64,000 bases of DNA from Croceicoccus gelatinilyticus (GCF_018398395.1 NZ_JAHCBF010000005.1:293480-357479); one strand, 5' to 3'; positions 17,336 through 29,438 are shown, counted from the stretch's first letter. The notes: a model not told the origin generated them from the letters alone. Translations and numbers: made by a program.

Positions 17336-18019
17336 ATGAGCGCACGGACCATCATCGTCACCGGAGCATTCGGCACTTTGGGAAGCGTGGTCGCCACGGC
17401 TTTCGCCGATGCCGGCGATAAAGTTGCCCGCGTCGATTACGCGCCAGCGCCCGACCAGCCGCTTGACGGCGGCATCGATCTTGGCGGCAAGGATCTGAGC
17501 GATGCGGATACGGCAAAGGCAGTCGTCGCCGAAGTCGCTGAAAAGCTAGGCTCCATCGATGTGCTGGTGAACATTGCAGGCGGCTTCGTCTGGGAAACGC
17601 TGGACGACGGGGATACTGCAACGTGGCAGCGCATGTTCGCGCTCAACGCCATGACCTGTGCGAACATGTGCAAGGCCGCGCTTCCCGAACTGATGAAAGC
17701 ATCGGGCGCGCATATCGTGAATATCGGCGCGAAAGGCGCGCTGGCCGCCGATGCCGGCATGGGCAGCTATGGCGCATCGAAAAGCGCGGTTCACAAGCTG
17801 ACCGAAAGCCTCGCCGCCGAGATGTCGGGCAAGGACATCACCGTAAACGCGATCCTGCCCACGATCATCGACACAGAGGCGAACCGCAAGGACATGCCCG
17901 ATGCCGACTTTTCCGAATGGGTAAAGCCGCAAGCCATCGCGGACGTCATCATGTTCCTTGCATCCGACAAGGCCCGCGCGATCAACGGCGCGCTTGTCCC
18001 CGTCAGCAGGGGCGCGTGA
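17336..18019 (+). CDS. SDR family protein lacking the catalytic Ser
   Basis: 227 residues, first gene of the SDR-thiolase-nitronate monooxygenase group. TGAFGTLG cofactor motif at ~9-16, Asp after beta-2 (ARVDYA), and YGASK with Tyr145 and Lys149. The residue 13 before the Tyr, Ser in classical SDRs, is Ala132 (NIGAKGAL). Dihydropteridine reductase shows the same Ala/Tyr/Lys arrangement (from memory), so the protein may reduce a quinonoid-type substrate or act differently from alcohol dehydrogenases. Short for an SDR. Substrate unknown. Confidence 0.88.
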   Translation: MSARTIIVTGAFGTLGSVVATAFADAGDKVARVDYAPAPDQPLDGGIDLGGKDLSDADTAKAVVAEVAEKLGSIDVLVNIAGGFVWETLDDGDTATWQRMFALNAMTCANMCKAALPELMKASGAHIVNIGAKGALAADAGMGSYGASKSAVHKLTESLAAEMSGKDITVNAILPTIIDTEANRKDMPDADFSEWVKPQAIADVIMFLASDKARAINGALVPVSRGA

Positions 18020-18147
18020 CTGCGCTGATCGCGCTGCATCGGCGAAGCGATATGAAGGCGCGCCGATTGCCTTGAAGCGGTGCATTCCCGACTGTTCCGG
18101 CGAACCGGCCCAAGGGCCGAACGGGACATGAACGGGAGTATCGCGAC

Positions 18148-20285
<2,138 letters not shown>

Positions 20286-20319
20286 GCTTTCAGCCGGTAG
20301 AGTGGCGGGTTACCGCCCC

Positions 20320-21096
20320 CTACTGGTCGACCCATTCCGAAGTCAGCGCCCTTGGCGACAAGTACTTCGTGCGGGTCCAGCCCCCGTCCACCACGATGGA
20401 CTGGCCGTTCACCATCTCGCCGCCGGGCGAACACAGGAAAGCGATCACGCTCGCCACGTCTTCGGGTTCGGCAAGGCGCGGATAAGGCGTCGTTTCAACG
20501 TTCACGCGCTTGAAGGTTTCATCCTCGAAACGGTGGCGGACCATGTCGGTCATCGTCACCCCCGGTGCGACGTTGTTACAGCGAATTCCGCGCGGACCAT
20601 ATTCAACTGCCATGTGTTCGGTCAGCGAACGCAAGCCGCCCTTGGCTGCCGAGTAAGGACCGCCACGCTTGCCGCCGATCATGGCGAACGTGCTGGTGAC
20701 GTTCACGACGGCACTGCCCTCGCTCATGTGGCCGATCGCTTCACGGCAAAGCCGGAACGGCGCACGCAACATGACATCCAGAAACCGGTCCAGAGTCGCG
20801 TCGTCGGTTTCGTGAAGCGGTGTCGGACTGCCCAGCCCTGCATTGTTGATCAAGGCATCGATACTGCCGAACCGCGAAAGCGCTGCCTCCACGATCTGTT
20901 TGGGGCCGTCGTCCGCCGTGACATCGACGGCAACGGTCACCAGCCTGTCGGTATCGCCCAGCTCGGCGGCCAGCGTCGCCAGCTTGTCCTCGCTCCGCCC
21001 GACGCCGACGATGCCGAAACCGGCATCGTGCAGCATCTTCGCTGTCGCCAGGCCAATGCCGCTACCGGCGCCCGTGATAATCGCACACTTCGTCAT
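20320..21096 (-). CDS. SDR family oxidoreductase
   Basis: 258 residues, classical SDR: TGAGSGIG (~8-15), NNAG, Ser in NVTSTFAM, YSAAK, and the C-terminal VNGQSIVVDGGW. After beta-2 the GVGRSEDK segment with Arg hints at NADP (weak). Last gene of the minus-strand ligase-Rieske-SDR group, starting one base after the Rieske gene stop, so co-translated. Following a Rieske dioxygenase, a cis-diol or alcohol dehydrogenation step is the likely role (inference). Confidence 0.9.
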   Translation of the reverse strand: MTKCAIITGAGSGIGLATAKMLHDAGFGIVGVGRSEDKLATLAAELGDTDRLVTVAVDVTADDGPKQIVEAALSRFGSIDALINNAGLGSPTPLHETDDATLDRFLDVMLRAPFRLCREAIGHMSEGSAVVNVTSTFAMIGGKRGGPYSAAKGGLRSLTEHMAVEYGPRGIRCNNVAPGVTMTDMVRHRFEDETFKRVNVETTPYPRLAEPEDVASVIAFLCSPGGEMVNGQSIVVDGGWTRTKYLSPRALTSEWVDQ

Positions 21097-21097
21097 G

Positions 21098-22501
21098 TCA
21101 GAAATCGTACTCGTGAATCTGGCCGTCGAAGTTGTGCTGCAACGTATTCGTCGCCGCCTTCAGCTTGTCGCTGTCCGCGCCCTTCAGATAACCGTCGATG
21201 ATACGGTTATAGTTGCTGATCAGGCCCTCGATCCCCTTGCCCAGTCGCATGTAGTCGAAGCCTTCGGCCTTCAGCCCCTGCTGCTGGATCGGAATGTTGG
21301 CGTAGTCCTGCCGCGGGATAGGCGGGAATTCATCACTGTCGAACGGAAGAACGGTCGGTTCCGTCACGGCCGTGTGTTCGTCGCTTTCGGCGAACTGGGT
21401 CAGCGACCAGATTTCGAACAGGCATTCCTCCGGCCCCAGCGGCCTGATGCGATAGGCGGACGCGCTGCTCATCGTCGGCAGCACGAAATAGTGCGGGAAG
21501 ATGAATTCCACTGCCTGAACCGGGTGCGATTGCGCCACCGCATTCAGATCGGGCAGATCCTCGCCCCGTGCGCGCAACTGTTCCACGACCTGGTGCTGAA
21601 CGATGCCATACCACATCGGGATCGCCTGGGCCGGATCCTCGGGAAGTTCCACGTCCAGCAGGTGGCTGGCGATTTCGACTTCCTTGGCGTGGACCATGCC
21701 GGCCATTCCCTCGTTCAAAAGCTTCATATGCTCGAACTGGGCCTGCACATTCTGACGGACGGTCAGGTTCGGGTTGATCGGAACGCCGATGCCGCCCGTG
21801 TCCATGCCGTACATCGTGTTGTAAAGCTGCGGCAGCATCTGCTGAAGCTGCGGGTGCGTCTTCATGACGTGGTAGCCTTCCATGAAGGCTTCCATCGCGA
21901 CTTTCCAGTTTGCGGGCAGCTTGGTCGCGTACCACCATTCGGCGCGCTGCTTGTCCATGCCGCGCATTTCCAGCGCTTCCAGCATGGGGCCGATGCTGTC
22001 ACGCAGCGATGGCGCGTCGTCATCGAAATTGATGAAAGCGCAGCCGATCGCGGTCTCGACCCGGCAGGGGCGCAGCGCTAGGTCAGCGGCGTCCAGTTGA
22101 TCTTCGCTGAAGAAGTGCTTGCCGTAGACGAAGGTATTCTCACCATCGAGGTTCCAGCGCCAGCCGTGGAACGGGCAGATAAAGCCAGCCGACTTGCAAT
22201 TGCCATGCCCGCCCGGCGGTGCGACCGGCACACCCCGGTGACGGCAGGCGTTGTGATAGGCCTTCACCCCGTCCTTGGTACGAACGACGATGACCGAGCG
22301 GCCCAGGTTCGAATATTCGATCCAGTCACCGACATTTTCGATCAGCTCAAGCCGCGTCGCCATCTGCCAGACATGGGGCCACAGGTCCTTTTTCTCGGCC
22401 TCGAAGAAGGCCTCGTCATAATAGCGCGGGGCGGGAATACGCTCGGGATTGTCGACGAGATGCGGAATGTCGAAACGGGCTGCGGGATCGGCCTCGGCCA
22501 T
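21098..22501 (-). CDS. Rieske ring-hydroxylating oxygenase, large subunit
   Basis: 467 residues. The Rieske [2Fe-2S] ligands are CRH (in NACRHRGVPVA) and CPFHGW, separated by 20 residues, slightly more than usual. The mononuclear iron site shows YHVMKTHPQ (H-x4-H) with a distal Asp/Glu expected later. These enzymes add O2 to aromatic or cyclic substrates using electrons from a ferredoxin/reductase pair, which is not encoded here. Start 22501 has a GAGAGGA site. It sits 105 bases downstream of the AMP-dependent ligase on the same strand and is directly coupled to the SDR. Substrate unknown. Confidence 0.94.
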   Translation of the reverse strand: MAEADPAARFDIPHLVDNPERIPAPRYYDEAFFEAEKKDLWPHVWQMATRLELIENVGDWIEYSNLGRSVIVVRTKDGVKAYHNACRHRGVPVAPPGGHGNCKSAGFICPFHGWRWNLDGENTFVYGKHFFSEDQLDAADLALRPCRVETAIGCAFINFDDDAPSLRDSIGPMLEALEMRGMDKQRAEWWYATKLPANWKVAMEAFMEGYHVMKTHPQLQQMLPQLYNTMYGMDTGGIGVPINPNLTVRQNVQAQFEHMKLLNEGMAGMVHAKEVEIASHLLDVELPEDPAQAIPMWYGIVQHQVVEQLRARGEDLPDLNAVAQSHPVQAVEFIFPHYFVLPTMSSASAYRIRPLGPEECLFEIWSLTQFAESDEHTAVTEPTVLPFDSDEFPPIPRQDYANIPIQQQGLKAEGFDYMRLGKGIEGLISNYNRIIDGYLKGADSDKLKAATNTLQHNFDGQIHEYDF

Positions 22502-22606
22502 TGCGGAAGTCCTCTCGATACGGGTTTTTCCCGGTCTTATTGCCTCGACAGGCAATCTCGAAGGGACCGCCCCGGACAACCGCAGGGGCGATGTCGGACA
22601 CGCTGA

Positions 22607-24193
22607 TCAGGCGAGTTCGGCGCGCAAAACGTGCTTTAAAACCTTGCCGGCCTCGTTCCGGGGAAGGGAATTGCGAAGCTCCACACGCTCTGGATACTTG
22701 AAGCGCGTGACCCCAAGGCCAGAAAGGTATTCGGCCAACATGGGCACATCTGGGCGGGCACCCGCGACAGGCACGATCACCGCACAGGCCCGCTCTCCGG
22801 TCTTCGGATCGGGGACGCCCACGATCGCAACGTCCTCTATCTCCGGCAGGCGGATGAGAAGGTCCTCGATCTCCTTGGGCGCGATATTCTCGCCGTTGCG
22901 GATGATCAGGTCCTTGATGCGGCCCGTGACGGTCAGGAAACCCGCATCGTCCAGCGCGCCCTGATCGCCGCTTCGATAGAAGCCGTCGGCATCGAAGGCG
23001 TCAGCCTCGTCTGCCTGACGGATATAGCCTGCCAACATCTGTGGCCCGCGGGCGCGGATTTCGCCGTTTTCGGCAAGAATGACATCGGCAATGCCTGCCT
23101 TGCCGTCGGAATGCGCAGCCTGGACCATGCCCTTGTCGGTCAATGCCCCCACCGTGGTGACTGGCACCTCCGTCGAGCCATAGACGCGACTGACGCGCGC
23201 ATTGGCGAACCAGTCGTTTGCTTCCTCGATCAGCCCGGGCGGGACAGAGGCACCGCCGCAGATAAAGACCTTGAGTTCGGGAAGATGCTCGTCTGCGGCG
23301 CGCGCAGCCGCCAGCAGGTGTTCAAGAAACGGCGTTGCCCCGGCCATGTGGGTAATCCGTTCTTCACGCATCAGTTCAAGCGCTGCCAGCGCATCCCAGG
23401 TGTCCATCAGGACCGCAGTCGTACCCAGCAATGCAGGCCCCTCGAATGCATAGATCGAACCGCCAATGTGGCTGATCGGTGAAGGGACGAGAAAGCGATC
23501 GCCCTCCTCCACCAGCCAGTGCGCGCCTATCTGCTTCAAAAGGGCATTGAGCGTGTTGTGCGTATGAAGAACCCCCTTCGGCCTACCAGTCGTGCCCGAG
23601 GTGTACATCACCATCCGCACCGCATCCGGATCAGGTTCTGCGAACCATCCCGGCTCGCTAGCACGCAGGATCTTGGCCAGCCCGCCATCCTCGCTCCTGC
23701 CATCGCTGCGAACGACCACGACTTCGAACGTGTCATCCATGTCCGACGCGATGCCGCGCAGCATCTCGGCATAGGCGAACTTACGGAAAGTCTCCGGCAC
23801 GAAGACGACGCGGCTCTTGCAGTCTTCGACGATGAAGCGGGTATCCCGCTCGCGCAGGCTGGGCAGGATCGGGTTGGCGACAAGCCCTGCGTAAGTCGCG
23901 GCGAAATAGACGACGGCTGCCTCGTGCCAGTTGGGCAGCATGAACGACACGACATCCCCCGGCGTGGTCCTGCCCCGAAGCCAGCTCGCAAGCCGTCGCG
24001 CCTGATCATGCAGCTGCGTAGCGGTGAGGCGGGTGTCGCCATCAACGATCATCACGCGGTCAGGCGTATCGCCGGCTATTCGCGGCAGGATGTCGGACAG
24101 GGTTTCCCTTCCCCACCAGCCATCGCGGCGGGCCTGCACGGCGCGGTCCTCGTCCCAGCGAATGCTCCAGCCATCGATTTCACGGCGTGCCAT
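22607..24193 (-). CDS. AMP-dependent acyl-CoA synthetase/ligase
   Basis: 528 residues, ANL superfamily. P-loop-like YTSGTTGRPKGV, the A5 motif YGSTEVPVTT, the GDQG Asp and the hinge/Lys region GRIKDLIIRNGENI; the C-terminal catalytic Lys is in NEAGKVLK. It activates a carboxylic acid to its CoA thioester through an acyl-adenylate. AAAGGGAGA lies upstream of the ATG at 24193. Cyclohexanecarboxylate-, fatty- and aromatic-acid ligases look alike, so the substrate is open. First gene of the minus-strand catabolic operon. Confidence 0.93.
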   Translation of the reverse strand: MARREIDGWSIRWDEDRAVQARRDGWWGRETLSDILPRIAGDTPDRVMIVDGDTRLTATQLHDQARRLASWLRGRTTPGDVVSFMLPNWHEAAVVYFAATYAGLVANPILPSLRERDTRFIVEDCKSRVVFVPETFRKFAYAEMLRGIASDMDDTFEVVVVRSDGRSEDGGLAKILRASEPGWFAEPDPDAVRMVMYTSGTTGRPKGVLHTHNTLNALLKQIGAHWLVEEGDRFLVPSPISHIGGSIYAFEGPALLGTTAVLMDTWDALAALELMREERITHMAGATPFLEHLLAAARAADEHLPELKVFICGGASVPPGLIEEANDWFANARVSRVYGSTEVPVTTVGALTDKGMVQAAHSDGKAGIADVILAENGEIRARGPQMLAGYIRQADEADAFDADGFYRSGDQGALDDAGFLTVTGRIKDLIIRNGENIAPKEIEDLLIRLPEIEDVAIVGVPDPKTGERACAVIVPVAGARPDVPMLAEYLSGLGVTRFKYPERVELRNSLPRNEAGKVLKHVLRAELA

Positions 24194-24547
24194 CGTCGCG
24201 CTCTCCCTTTCGCGCGCAATCAAGCCGCTGGCCTCTTGTGATGCAATCTCGCCGCGCGGTTCGTGGGCAAGGCATCGCGCCGGTGATACCCGCACCCTCA
24301 CTTGCCCCTGCGACGCAGCGCTGGCAACGTGTCGGAAGCGGCACGTTTATTGAAGATGTCGCGGTCTCAGCTGAATTACTGGATCAGGAAGAACTCGGAT
24401 CAGAGCGCCTGAGGGCGTGCCGGACCTCATTGTTCTGGCGCGCCGAACCGGAAGGAGAACTGACCGGCTCGTGAAAGATTTGCCGATCTTCGGTCTCTAG
24501 CCATTCAAATCGTTGGGCCTGCCGTGCGGTGCTGCTATGGGCCGCGC
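24194..24547. other. Divergent intergenic region, 354 bases
   Basis: Lies between the start of the AMP-dependent ligase (minus) and the ABC-F gene (plus), so it must carry promoters in both directions. I see no convincing ORF, tRNA, terminator or strong inverted repeat in it. A GGAAGGAGAA purine stretch near 24450 is not followed by a start codon that opens a plausible frame. Confidence 0.3.
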
Positions 24548-26419
24548 ATGCTTACTATCGATGGCATCACTGTCCGGCTTGGCGGTCGGCCCATTCTCGA
24601 ACGCGCCAGCGCGACAATTCCGCAAGGTTCGCGGGTTGGACTGATCGGGCGTAACGGGGCCGGCAAGTCGACGCTGATGAAGACCCTCATCGGCGAGATC
24701 GAACCTGACGACGGCCACATCGGCAGACCTTCGCGGGCCCGCGTCGGCTATATCGCGCAGGAAGCCCCCGATGGCGCGATCACGCCGGAAGAGGCCGTGC
24801 TGGCCGCCGACGTGGAACGCGCGCAGCTGCTCGACGAGGCGGAGACATGCACCGACGTCGACCGGCTTGGCGAAGTACACGAACGACTGCTGGCCATCGA
24901 CGCCTATAGCGCCCCGGCGCGTGCGGCCAAGATCCTCAACGGCCTGGGTTTTGACGAGGAAATGCAGCGCCGACCGCTCAGCAGTTTTTCCGGTGGCTGG
25001 AAAATGCGCGTCGCGCTTGGCGCGCTGCTGTTTTCAGAACCGGACGTGCTGCTGCTCGACGAACCGTCGAACCACCTCGACCTCGAAGCGACCTTGTGGC
25101 TGGAGAATTTCCTCAAGTCCTATCCAGCAACGCTGCTGGTCATCAGTCACGAACGCGACCTGCTTAACAATGTCGTCGATCACATCCTGCATCTTCAGGG
25201 CGGCAAGCTGACGCTCTATTCCGGCGGCTACGATTCCTTCGAAAAGCAGCGCGCCGAACGCGCGGCGCAGCTGGCTTCGGCCAAGGCGGCGCAGGATGCG
25301 CAGCGTGCGCGGCTTGAGGATTACGTCGCCCGCAACAGCGCGCGGGCATCGACCGCAAAGCAGGCGCAGGCGCGTGCCAAGATGCTCGCCAAGATGCAGC
25401 CGATCGTCGCGCTCATGGAAGACCCCTCGCTCAGCTTTGAATTTCCCTCGCCCGGCGAATTGCGCTCTCCGATGATCACACTCGACGGGGCTGCCGTCGC
25501 TTATGGCGATGCGCCGCCGATCCTGAAGCGCCTGAACATGCGGATCGACGCGGATGACCGGATCGCGCTCTTGGGCCGAAACGGCAACGGCAAGACGACG
25601 CTGGCTCGCCTGCTCTCGGCCCAGCTTCAGGCCGTGGAAGGCGAGATGTCGGCGCCGGGCAAGCTGAAGGTCGGCTATTTCACGCAGTACCAGGTCGAGG
25701 AACTGTCGTCAGATTCGACGCCGCTAGACCTGATGACGCTGGCGATGGAGGGCAAGAACCCCGCCGCCGTTCGCGCGCAACTGGGCCGCTTCGGCTTTTC
25801 CGGCCCCCGCGCGACGCAGAAGGTTGAGAAGCTTTCGGGCGGAGAGCGCGCGCGGCTGGCGCTTGCGCTCATCACTCGCGATGCGCCGCATCTGCTGATC
25901 CTTGACGAGCCGACGAACCACCTCGACGTCGATGCGCGTGAAGCGCTGGTCCAGGCGCTAAACGATTACTCCGGCGCGGTCATCCTGATCAGCCACGATC
26001 GCCACATGGTCGAACTAACCGCGGATCGCCTGATGCTGGTCGATGGCGGAACGGCGCGCGAATATTCCGGCAGCATGGACGACTACATCGACTTTGTGCT
26101 GGGCCGGAACCAGCCGAAAAAGGAAGCGAAACAAAGCGCAGGCAAGACCGCGTCCGGCAATTCATCGAAGACGCGCGCCAAGGCCCGTTTCCTCAAGTCG
26201 GAACTGGCAACCGCCGAGAAGGCCATGGCCCGGCTGGAATCCAGCTTGAACGAGATCGACGAGACGATGTGCGACCCGGCAAAGGCGCCGCCGCATCTCG
26301 CCGACATTGCGATGGGAGATTTGCTCATCCGCCGGACCGAGGTGAGCGAGCGGTTGGCAAAAGCCGAGGCAGAATGGCTGGATTTGGGTGAGCAACTGGA
26401 AGCGCTCGAAAACGCTTAG
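24548..26419 (+). CDS. ABC-F family ATPase (YheS/Uup-like)
   Basis: 623 residues, two ABC domains in one chain and no membrane spans. ABC1: GRNGAGKST, signature SFSGGWKMR, Walker B VLLLDEPSNHLD. ABC2: GRNGNGKTT, LSGGERAR, LLILDEPTNHLD. A charged interdomain linker (about residues 225-300) and a C-terminal coiled coil (about 545-620) are as in YheS/Uup-type proteins. ABC-F proteins act on ribosomes to relieve stalling. The start at 24548 avoids an eight-residue extension. Monocistronic; convergent with the NTF2-like gene. Confidence 0.95.
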   Translation: MLTIDGITVRLGGRPILERASATIPQGSRVGLIGRNGAGKSTLMKTLIGEIEPDDGHIGRPSRARVGYIAQEAPDGAITPEEAVLAADVERAQLLDEAETCTDVDRLGEVHERLLAIDAYSAPARAAKILNGLGFDEEMQRRPLSSFSGGWKMRVALGALLFSEPDVLLLDEPSNHLDLEATLWLENFLKSYPATLLVISHERDLLNNVVDHILHLQGGKLTLYSGGYDSFEKQRAERAAQLASAKAAQDAQRARLEDYVARNSARASTAKQAQARAKMLAKMQPIVALMEDPSLSFEFPSPGELRSPMITLDGAAVAYGDAPPILKRLNMRIDADDRIALLGRNGNGKTTLARLLSAQLQAVEGEMSAPGKLKVGYFTQYQVEELSSDSTPLDLMTLAMEGKNPAAVRAQLGRFGFSGPRATQKVEKLSGGERARLALALITRDAPHLLILDEPTNHLDVDAREALVQALNDYSGAVILISHDRHMVELTADRLMLVDGGTAREYSGSMDDYIDFVLGRNQPKKEAKQSAGKTASGNSSKTRAKARFLKSELATAEKAMARLESSLNEIDETMCDPAKAPPHLADIAMGDLLIRRTEVSERLAKAEAEWLDLGEQLEALENA

Positions 26420-26450
26420 AGCTTATCCCGCGGACCGCTAAGACTGACCT

Positions 26451-26918
26451 TCAGAAGCCAAGTTCGGTCAGTCCCGGATGCTCGTCGGGCCTCGGACCGA
26501 GCGGCCAGAGAAGCTTTCGTTCCGTTTCATCGATAGTGTGCTCGTTGATGCTGGCGATCCTGCGCTGCATGTGGCCCGTTGCATCGAATTCCCAGTTCTC
26601 ATTGCCGTAGGCGCGGTGCCACTGTCCGCTGCCATCACGGTACTCGTACGCAAAACGGACCGCGATGCGGGCTTCCTCGAAGGCCCAGATTTCCTTTACC
26701 AGCCGGTATTCCTGCTCGCGCGTCCACTTGCGGGTCAGAAACGCCCTCACCGCTTCGCGGCCCGTCAGGAATTCCGCCCGGTTTCGCCACTGGGTGTCCT
26801 CGCTATAGGCCAGCGCGACCTTGTGCGGATCGCGCGAATTCCAGGCATCTTCGGCAATCTGCACCTTGCGGATCGCCGTTTCGCGAGTGAACGGTGGTAG
26901 CGGTTGACGCTCGGTCAT
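26451..26918 (-). CDS. NTF2-like / DUF1348 family protein
   Basis: 155 residues with the cone-shaped NTF2/SnoaL-like fold pattern: [42 protein letters not shown] and the conserved [13 protein letters not shown]. The family (DUF1348) has no settled function. A strong AAGAGGAGG site precedes the ATG at 26918. It is divergent from the AraC-type regulator (133-base gap), which may control it. Confidence 0.9.
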   Translation of the reverse strand: MTERQPLPPFTRETAIRKVQIAEDAWNSRDPHKVALAYSEDTQWRNRAEFLTGREAVRAFLTRKWTREQEYRLVKEIWAFEEARIAVRFAYEYRDGSGQWHRAYGNENWEFDATGHMQRRIASINEHTIDETERKLLWPLGPRPDEHPGLTELGF

Positions 26919-27051
26919 CTTTGCCTCCTCTTGATTGGTTTGCGGGAACGCGGTGGCAATGCGCGTCCCGATCTTGACGCCGCGTGCCATTTGCGGGGTA
27001 TCCTGATACCGAACAGCCGGTCGCTTTCAGCGCGGCGATGACGCCGCATCG

Positions 27052-28110
27052 ATGGGGAAACAGTTGGAAGTTTCATCACTGTTCTCGGCCAAGGCCCTGG
27101 CACAGGTCGATGGCGATCTGGCGGAACGTGCGCTCGGGCAACTCGGGCTCGATCGCGAGGTGATAACCACTCCTGCCAATCGGGTACCCGTCGAACAGCA
27201 CCACGCCCTGTTCGAAGCGCTGGCCCAAACCGAACAGCCCGACATTTCCTTTCACATGCGAACATCGGGTTCGATGCGGCTTGAGGACTTCGGACTGCTG
27301 GGTCTGACCATGCGTTCGGCACCGACGCTCCGTCGATCGATCGAGCGGCTGGATCGCTATGCCCGGCTGTTCAATCCCTACTCGGTCTTCGCTTTTGCAG
27401 AGCATGGGACGGACGGCTGGTGGACCAACACTCGTACGGTCGCGACGGAAGGGGGACGCCTTTCGAACGAGGCCGCGCTTGGAACTTTGCTGACCTTGTG
27501 GCGCGATGCCAACGGGTCGGACCTGACCCCTGCAAGGGTTCAGTTCATGCACCAGCCGGTCGGCTCGATTGAGCCGCTGAGAGCCCATTTCCGGTGCCCG
27601 ATCACGTACGGCGCGCCGTTCGATGCGATCGTTCTGCGCGGAGAGGATCTCGACCGGCAGAACCGGGTCGGCGATCAGCATATCTGGGACTTTTTGCGCG
27701 CGAACCTCGAACAAAGCCTTGGTGTGACCGAGGAGGACGGGGTCGATCGCGAAGTCGTGATCTGCGTCGCCAACGCGTTGAGCGACGGCGTGCCCAGACT
27801 TCAGGATGTCGCCCGCGATTTGGGCATCGGCAGCAGAACGCTTCAGCGCCGGCTTGCCGAACGCGGTCACAGCTACCAGTCCCTTGTGGACGAAGCACGG
27901 CGCGAGGTTGCCCTTCGCCTCGTGGCCGAAGGCAGACAGTCTTTGGTCGAAGTGGCGTTCCTGACCGGCTTTGCCGAACAAAGTTCGTTTACGCGCGCCT
28001 TCAAACGCTGGTCGGGCAAGACACCTCGTGCCTTTCGGGAAGAGGCCCCGCGCGCTCCTGCAATTGCCTCGGCCCAAGCATTGCATCGGAACGGCACGCT
28101 CCGGGCCTGA
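27052..28110 (+). CDS. AraC-family transcriptional regulator
   Basis: 352 residues. The N-terminal ~200 residues match the arabinose-binding-like region seen in OruR/ArgR-type AraC regulators (LDRYARLFNPY, TYGAPFDAIVL); the C-terminal double HTH (~230-330) reads RLQDVARDLGIGSRTLQRRLAERG and VAFLTGFAEQSSFTRAFKRW with GKTPRAFRE. Divergent from the NTF2-like gene and convergent with the serine hydrolase; a likely autoregulator or activator of a neighbour (inference). Confidence 0.92.
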   Translation: MGKQLEVSSLFSAKALAQVDGDLAERALGQLGLDREVITTPANRVPVEQHHALFEALAQTEQPDISFHMRTSGSMRLEDFGLLGLTMRSAPTLRRSIERLDRYARLFNPYSVFAFAEHGTDGWWTNTRTVATEGGRLSNEAALGTLLTLWRDANGSDLTPARVQFMHQPVGSIEPLRAHFRCPITYGAPFDAIVLRGEDLDRQNRVGDQHIWDFLRANLEQSLGVTEEDGVDREVVICVANALSDGVPRLQDVARDLGIGSRTLQRRLAERGHSYQSLVDEARREVALRLVAEGRQSLVEVAFLTGFAEQSSFTRAFKRWSGKTPRAFREEAPRAPAIASAQALHRNGTLRA

Positions 28111-28157
28111 ACCAGACGGAAGGGCTCCCTTCGCCGCGACCATTTCACACAGCCCGT

Positions 28158-29438
28158 TCACGACGCCGGCGAGCCCGCTTTTTTGCGGACATGCATCCGA
28201 TATCCAACCATGATCGCAATGATAATAAGCAGCAGCCATCCGGCGGCGAGCCAGAGCAGCGCATCCGGCAGGGCCGAAGCGAAGTCGAGAGCATCGACAT
28301 TTGCTGTCCGCCAGAAAACCCATTCGCCTGCCAGGTCGGTTGCCAGCAAAGGCGTTCCTGTCGAAAGAACCACGATCCCGTCGCCAGTCGCCGGATCGAG
28401 CCGCGCAGCGGTATTGATCGCCGGGCCGTTCTGACCGTCATGGCCAATGATGAAACCGCCCCGGTTGTTGGGCGCATAGAGCATCGCGCCAAGGCCCCAG
28501 ATTTCGGCACCAAGCTGCGAGGCATGGGGAGCCATGACGAGGTCGCGCGAGCCCTTTGAAAGAACGGATTGCCGCCCGTCCGGTCCTTGTGCCTTCACGA
28601 ATAGCGACAGGTCGCCAGCCGTCGTGAAAAGCGATGTCGCCGCCTTGGCGGTGTACCAGCGGAACGGTTCGGTCGTGCCGTCCGGCCGAAAGTTCTGGAC
28701 CAGTCCAAGTTCGATGGCGCGATCATGGTCGAATGTCGTGCGCGTCATGCCAAGGGGCGCGAAAACCGCACTGTCCATGTATTCGGAGAATGACTGGCCG
28801 GACACCTCTTCGACCAGCAGTTGCAGCAGCGTGTAGCCACCGCCCGAATATTGCCAGCCGCTACCCGGTTCCCTGCCCAGCCGAACCTCTCCGCTCTTGC
28901 CCGGCGCTGCGTCGCCCGCGCGGGTCAGCGATTGCTCCAGCGTCTGACGTTCCTCGGCAGAGGCGAAGCCGTCATAGCCGAGGCCGTCTTCAAGGCCGGC
29001 AGTATGACTGAGTAACCGCCTGACGGTGACGCCGTCGTTGTCGAATGTGGACGGCGGAAGCTGCCAGCGCGTGAGATAATCCGAAACGGGTGCGTCGATA
29101 TCGATTTTACCGTCGTCGACCAAGGCCATCACGCCCCATGCCGTGAGCCACTTGCCCAGCGACGCGACCTGAAACACGGAATCCCGGTCGACTGCCTCTC
29201 CTTCGGAGAAAGCAAAGCTGCCCGCTTCCTCGCCCTTGGAAATCAGGATCAGCGCGACGTTGCCGCGATTACGCTCCATCGCCTTGTCTTGTGCTGCAGC
29301 CAGAAACGCCTTTGCATCATCCGGTGGCGCAATCGCGGCGCGGGTCCAGCCCTCGCTCAACCCGGCAAAGACCAGTCCGGTCCAGAGCATGCCAGCCAGC
29401 AGCATGACGACAATCAGGGAGATATATTTCCGCGTCAT
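28158..29438 (-). CDS. Serine hydrolase of the beta-lactamase/PBP class C family, membrane-anchored
   Basis: 426 residues. An N-terminal hydrophobic segment (about 5-27) is a signal or anchor; the beta-lactamase-like domain follows with the SxxK motif VASLGKW and the second motif as QYSGGGY (Tyr then Ser-Gly rather than Y-x-N). GGFIIGHDGQNGPA fits the third motif region (HxG). A C-terminal span (LLWLAAGWLLLIIIAIMVGY) gives a second membrane anchor. Start ATG overlaps the stop of the flavoprotein gene (ATGA). Probably a peptidase or esterase rather than a true resistance enzyme. Confidence 0.88.
   Translation of the reverse strand: MTRKYISLIVVMLLAGMLWTGLVFAGLSEGWTRAAIAPPDDAKAFLAAAQDKAMERNRGNVALILISKGEEAGSFAFSEGEAVDRDSVFQVASLGKWLTAWGVMALVDDGKIDIDAPVSDYLTRWQLPPSTFDNDGVTVRRLLSHTAGLEDGLGYDGFASAEERQTLEQSLTRAGDAAPGKSGEVRLGREPGSGWQYSGGGYTLLQLLVEEVSGQSFSEYMDSAVFAPLGMTRTTFDHDRAIELGLVQNFRPDGTTEPFRWYTAKAATSLFTTAGDLSLFVKAQGPDGRQSVLSKGSRDLVMAPHASQLGAEIWGLGAMLYAPNNRGGFIIGHDGQNGPAINTAARLDPATGDGIVVLSTGTPLLATDLAGEWVFWRTANVDALDFASALPDALLWLAAGWLLLIIIAIMVGYRMHVRKKAGSPAS

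Noticed and set aside
20304..20317. GGCGG-N4-CCGCC hairpin between convergent genes
   Set aside because: Only 5 bp and no T-run on either strand, so not called a terminator.
28119..28132. GAAGGG-CT-CCCTTC palindrome between convergent AraC and hydrolase genes
   Set aside because: Two-base loop and no T-run; probably chance or a weak pause site.
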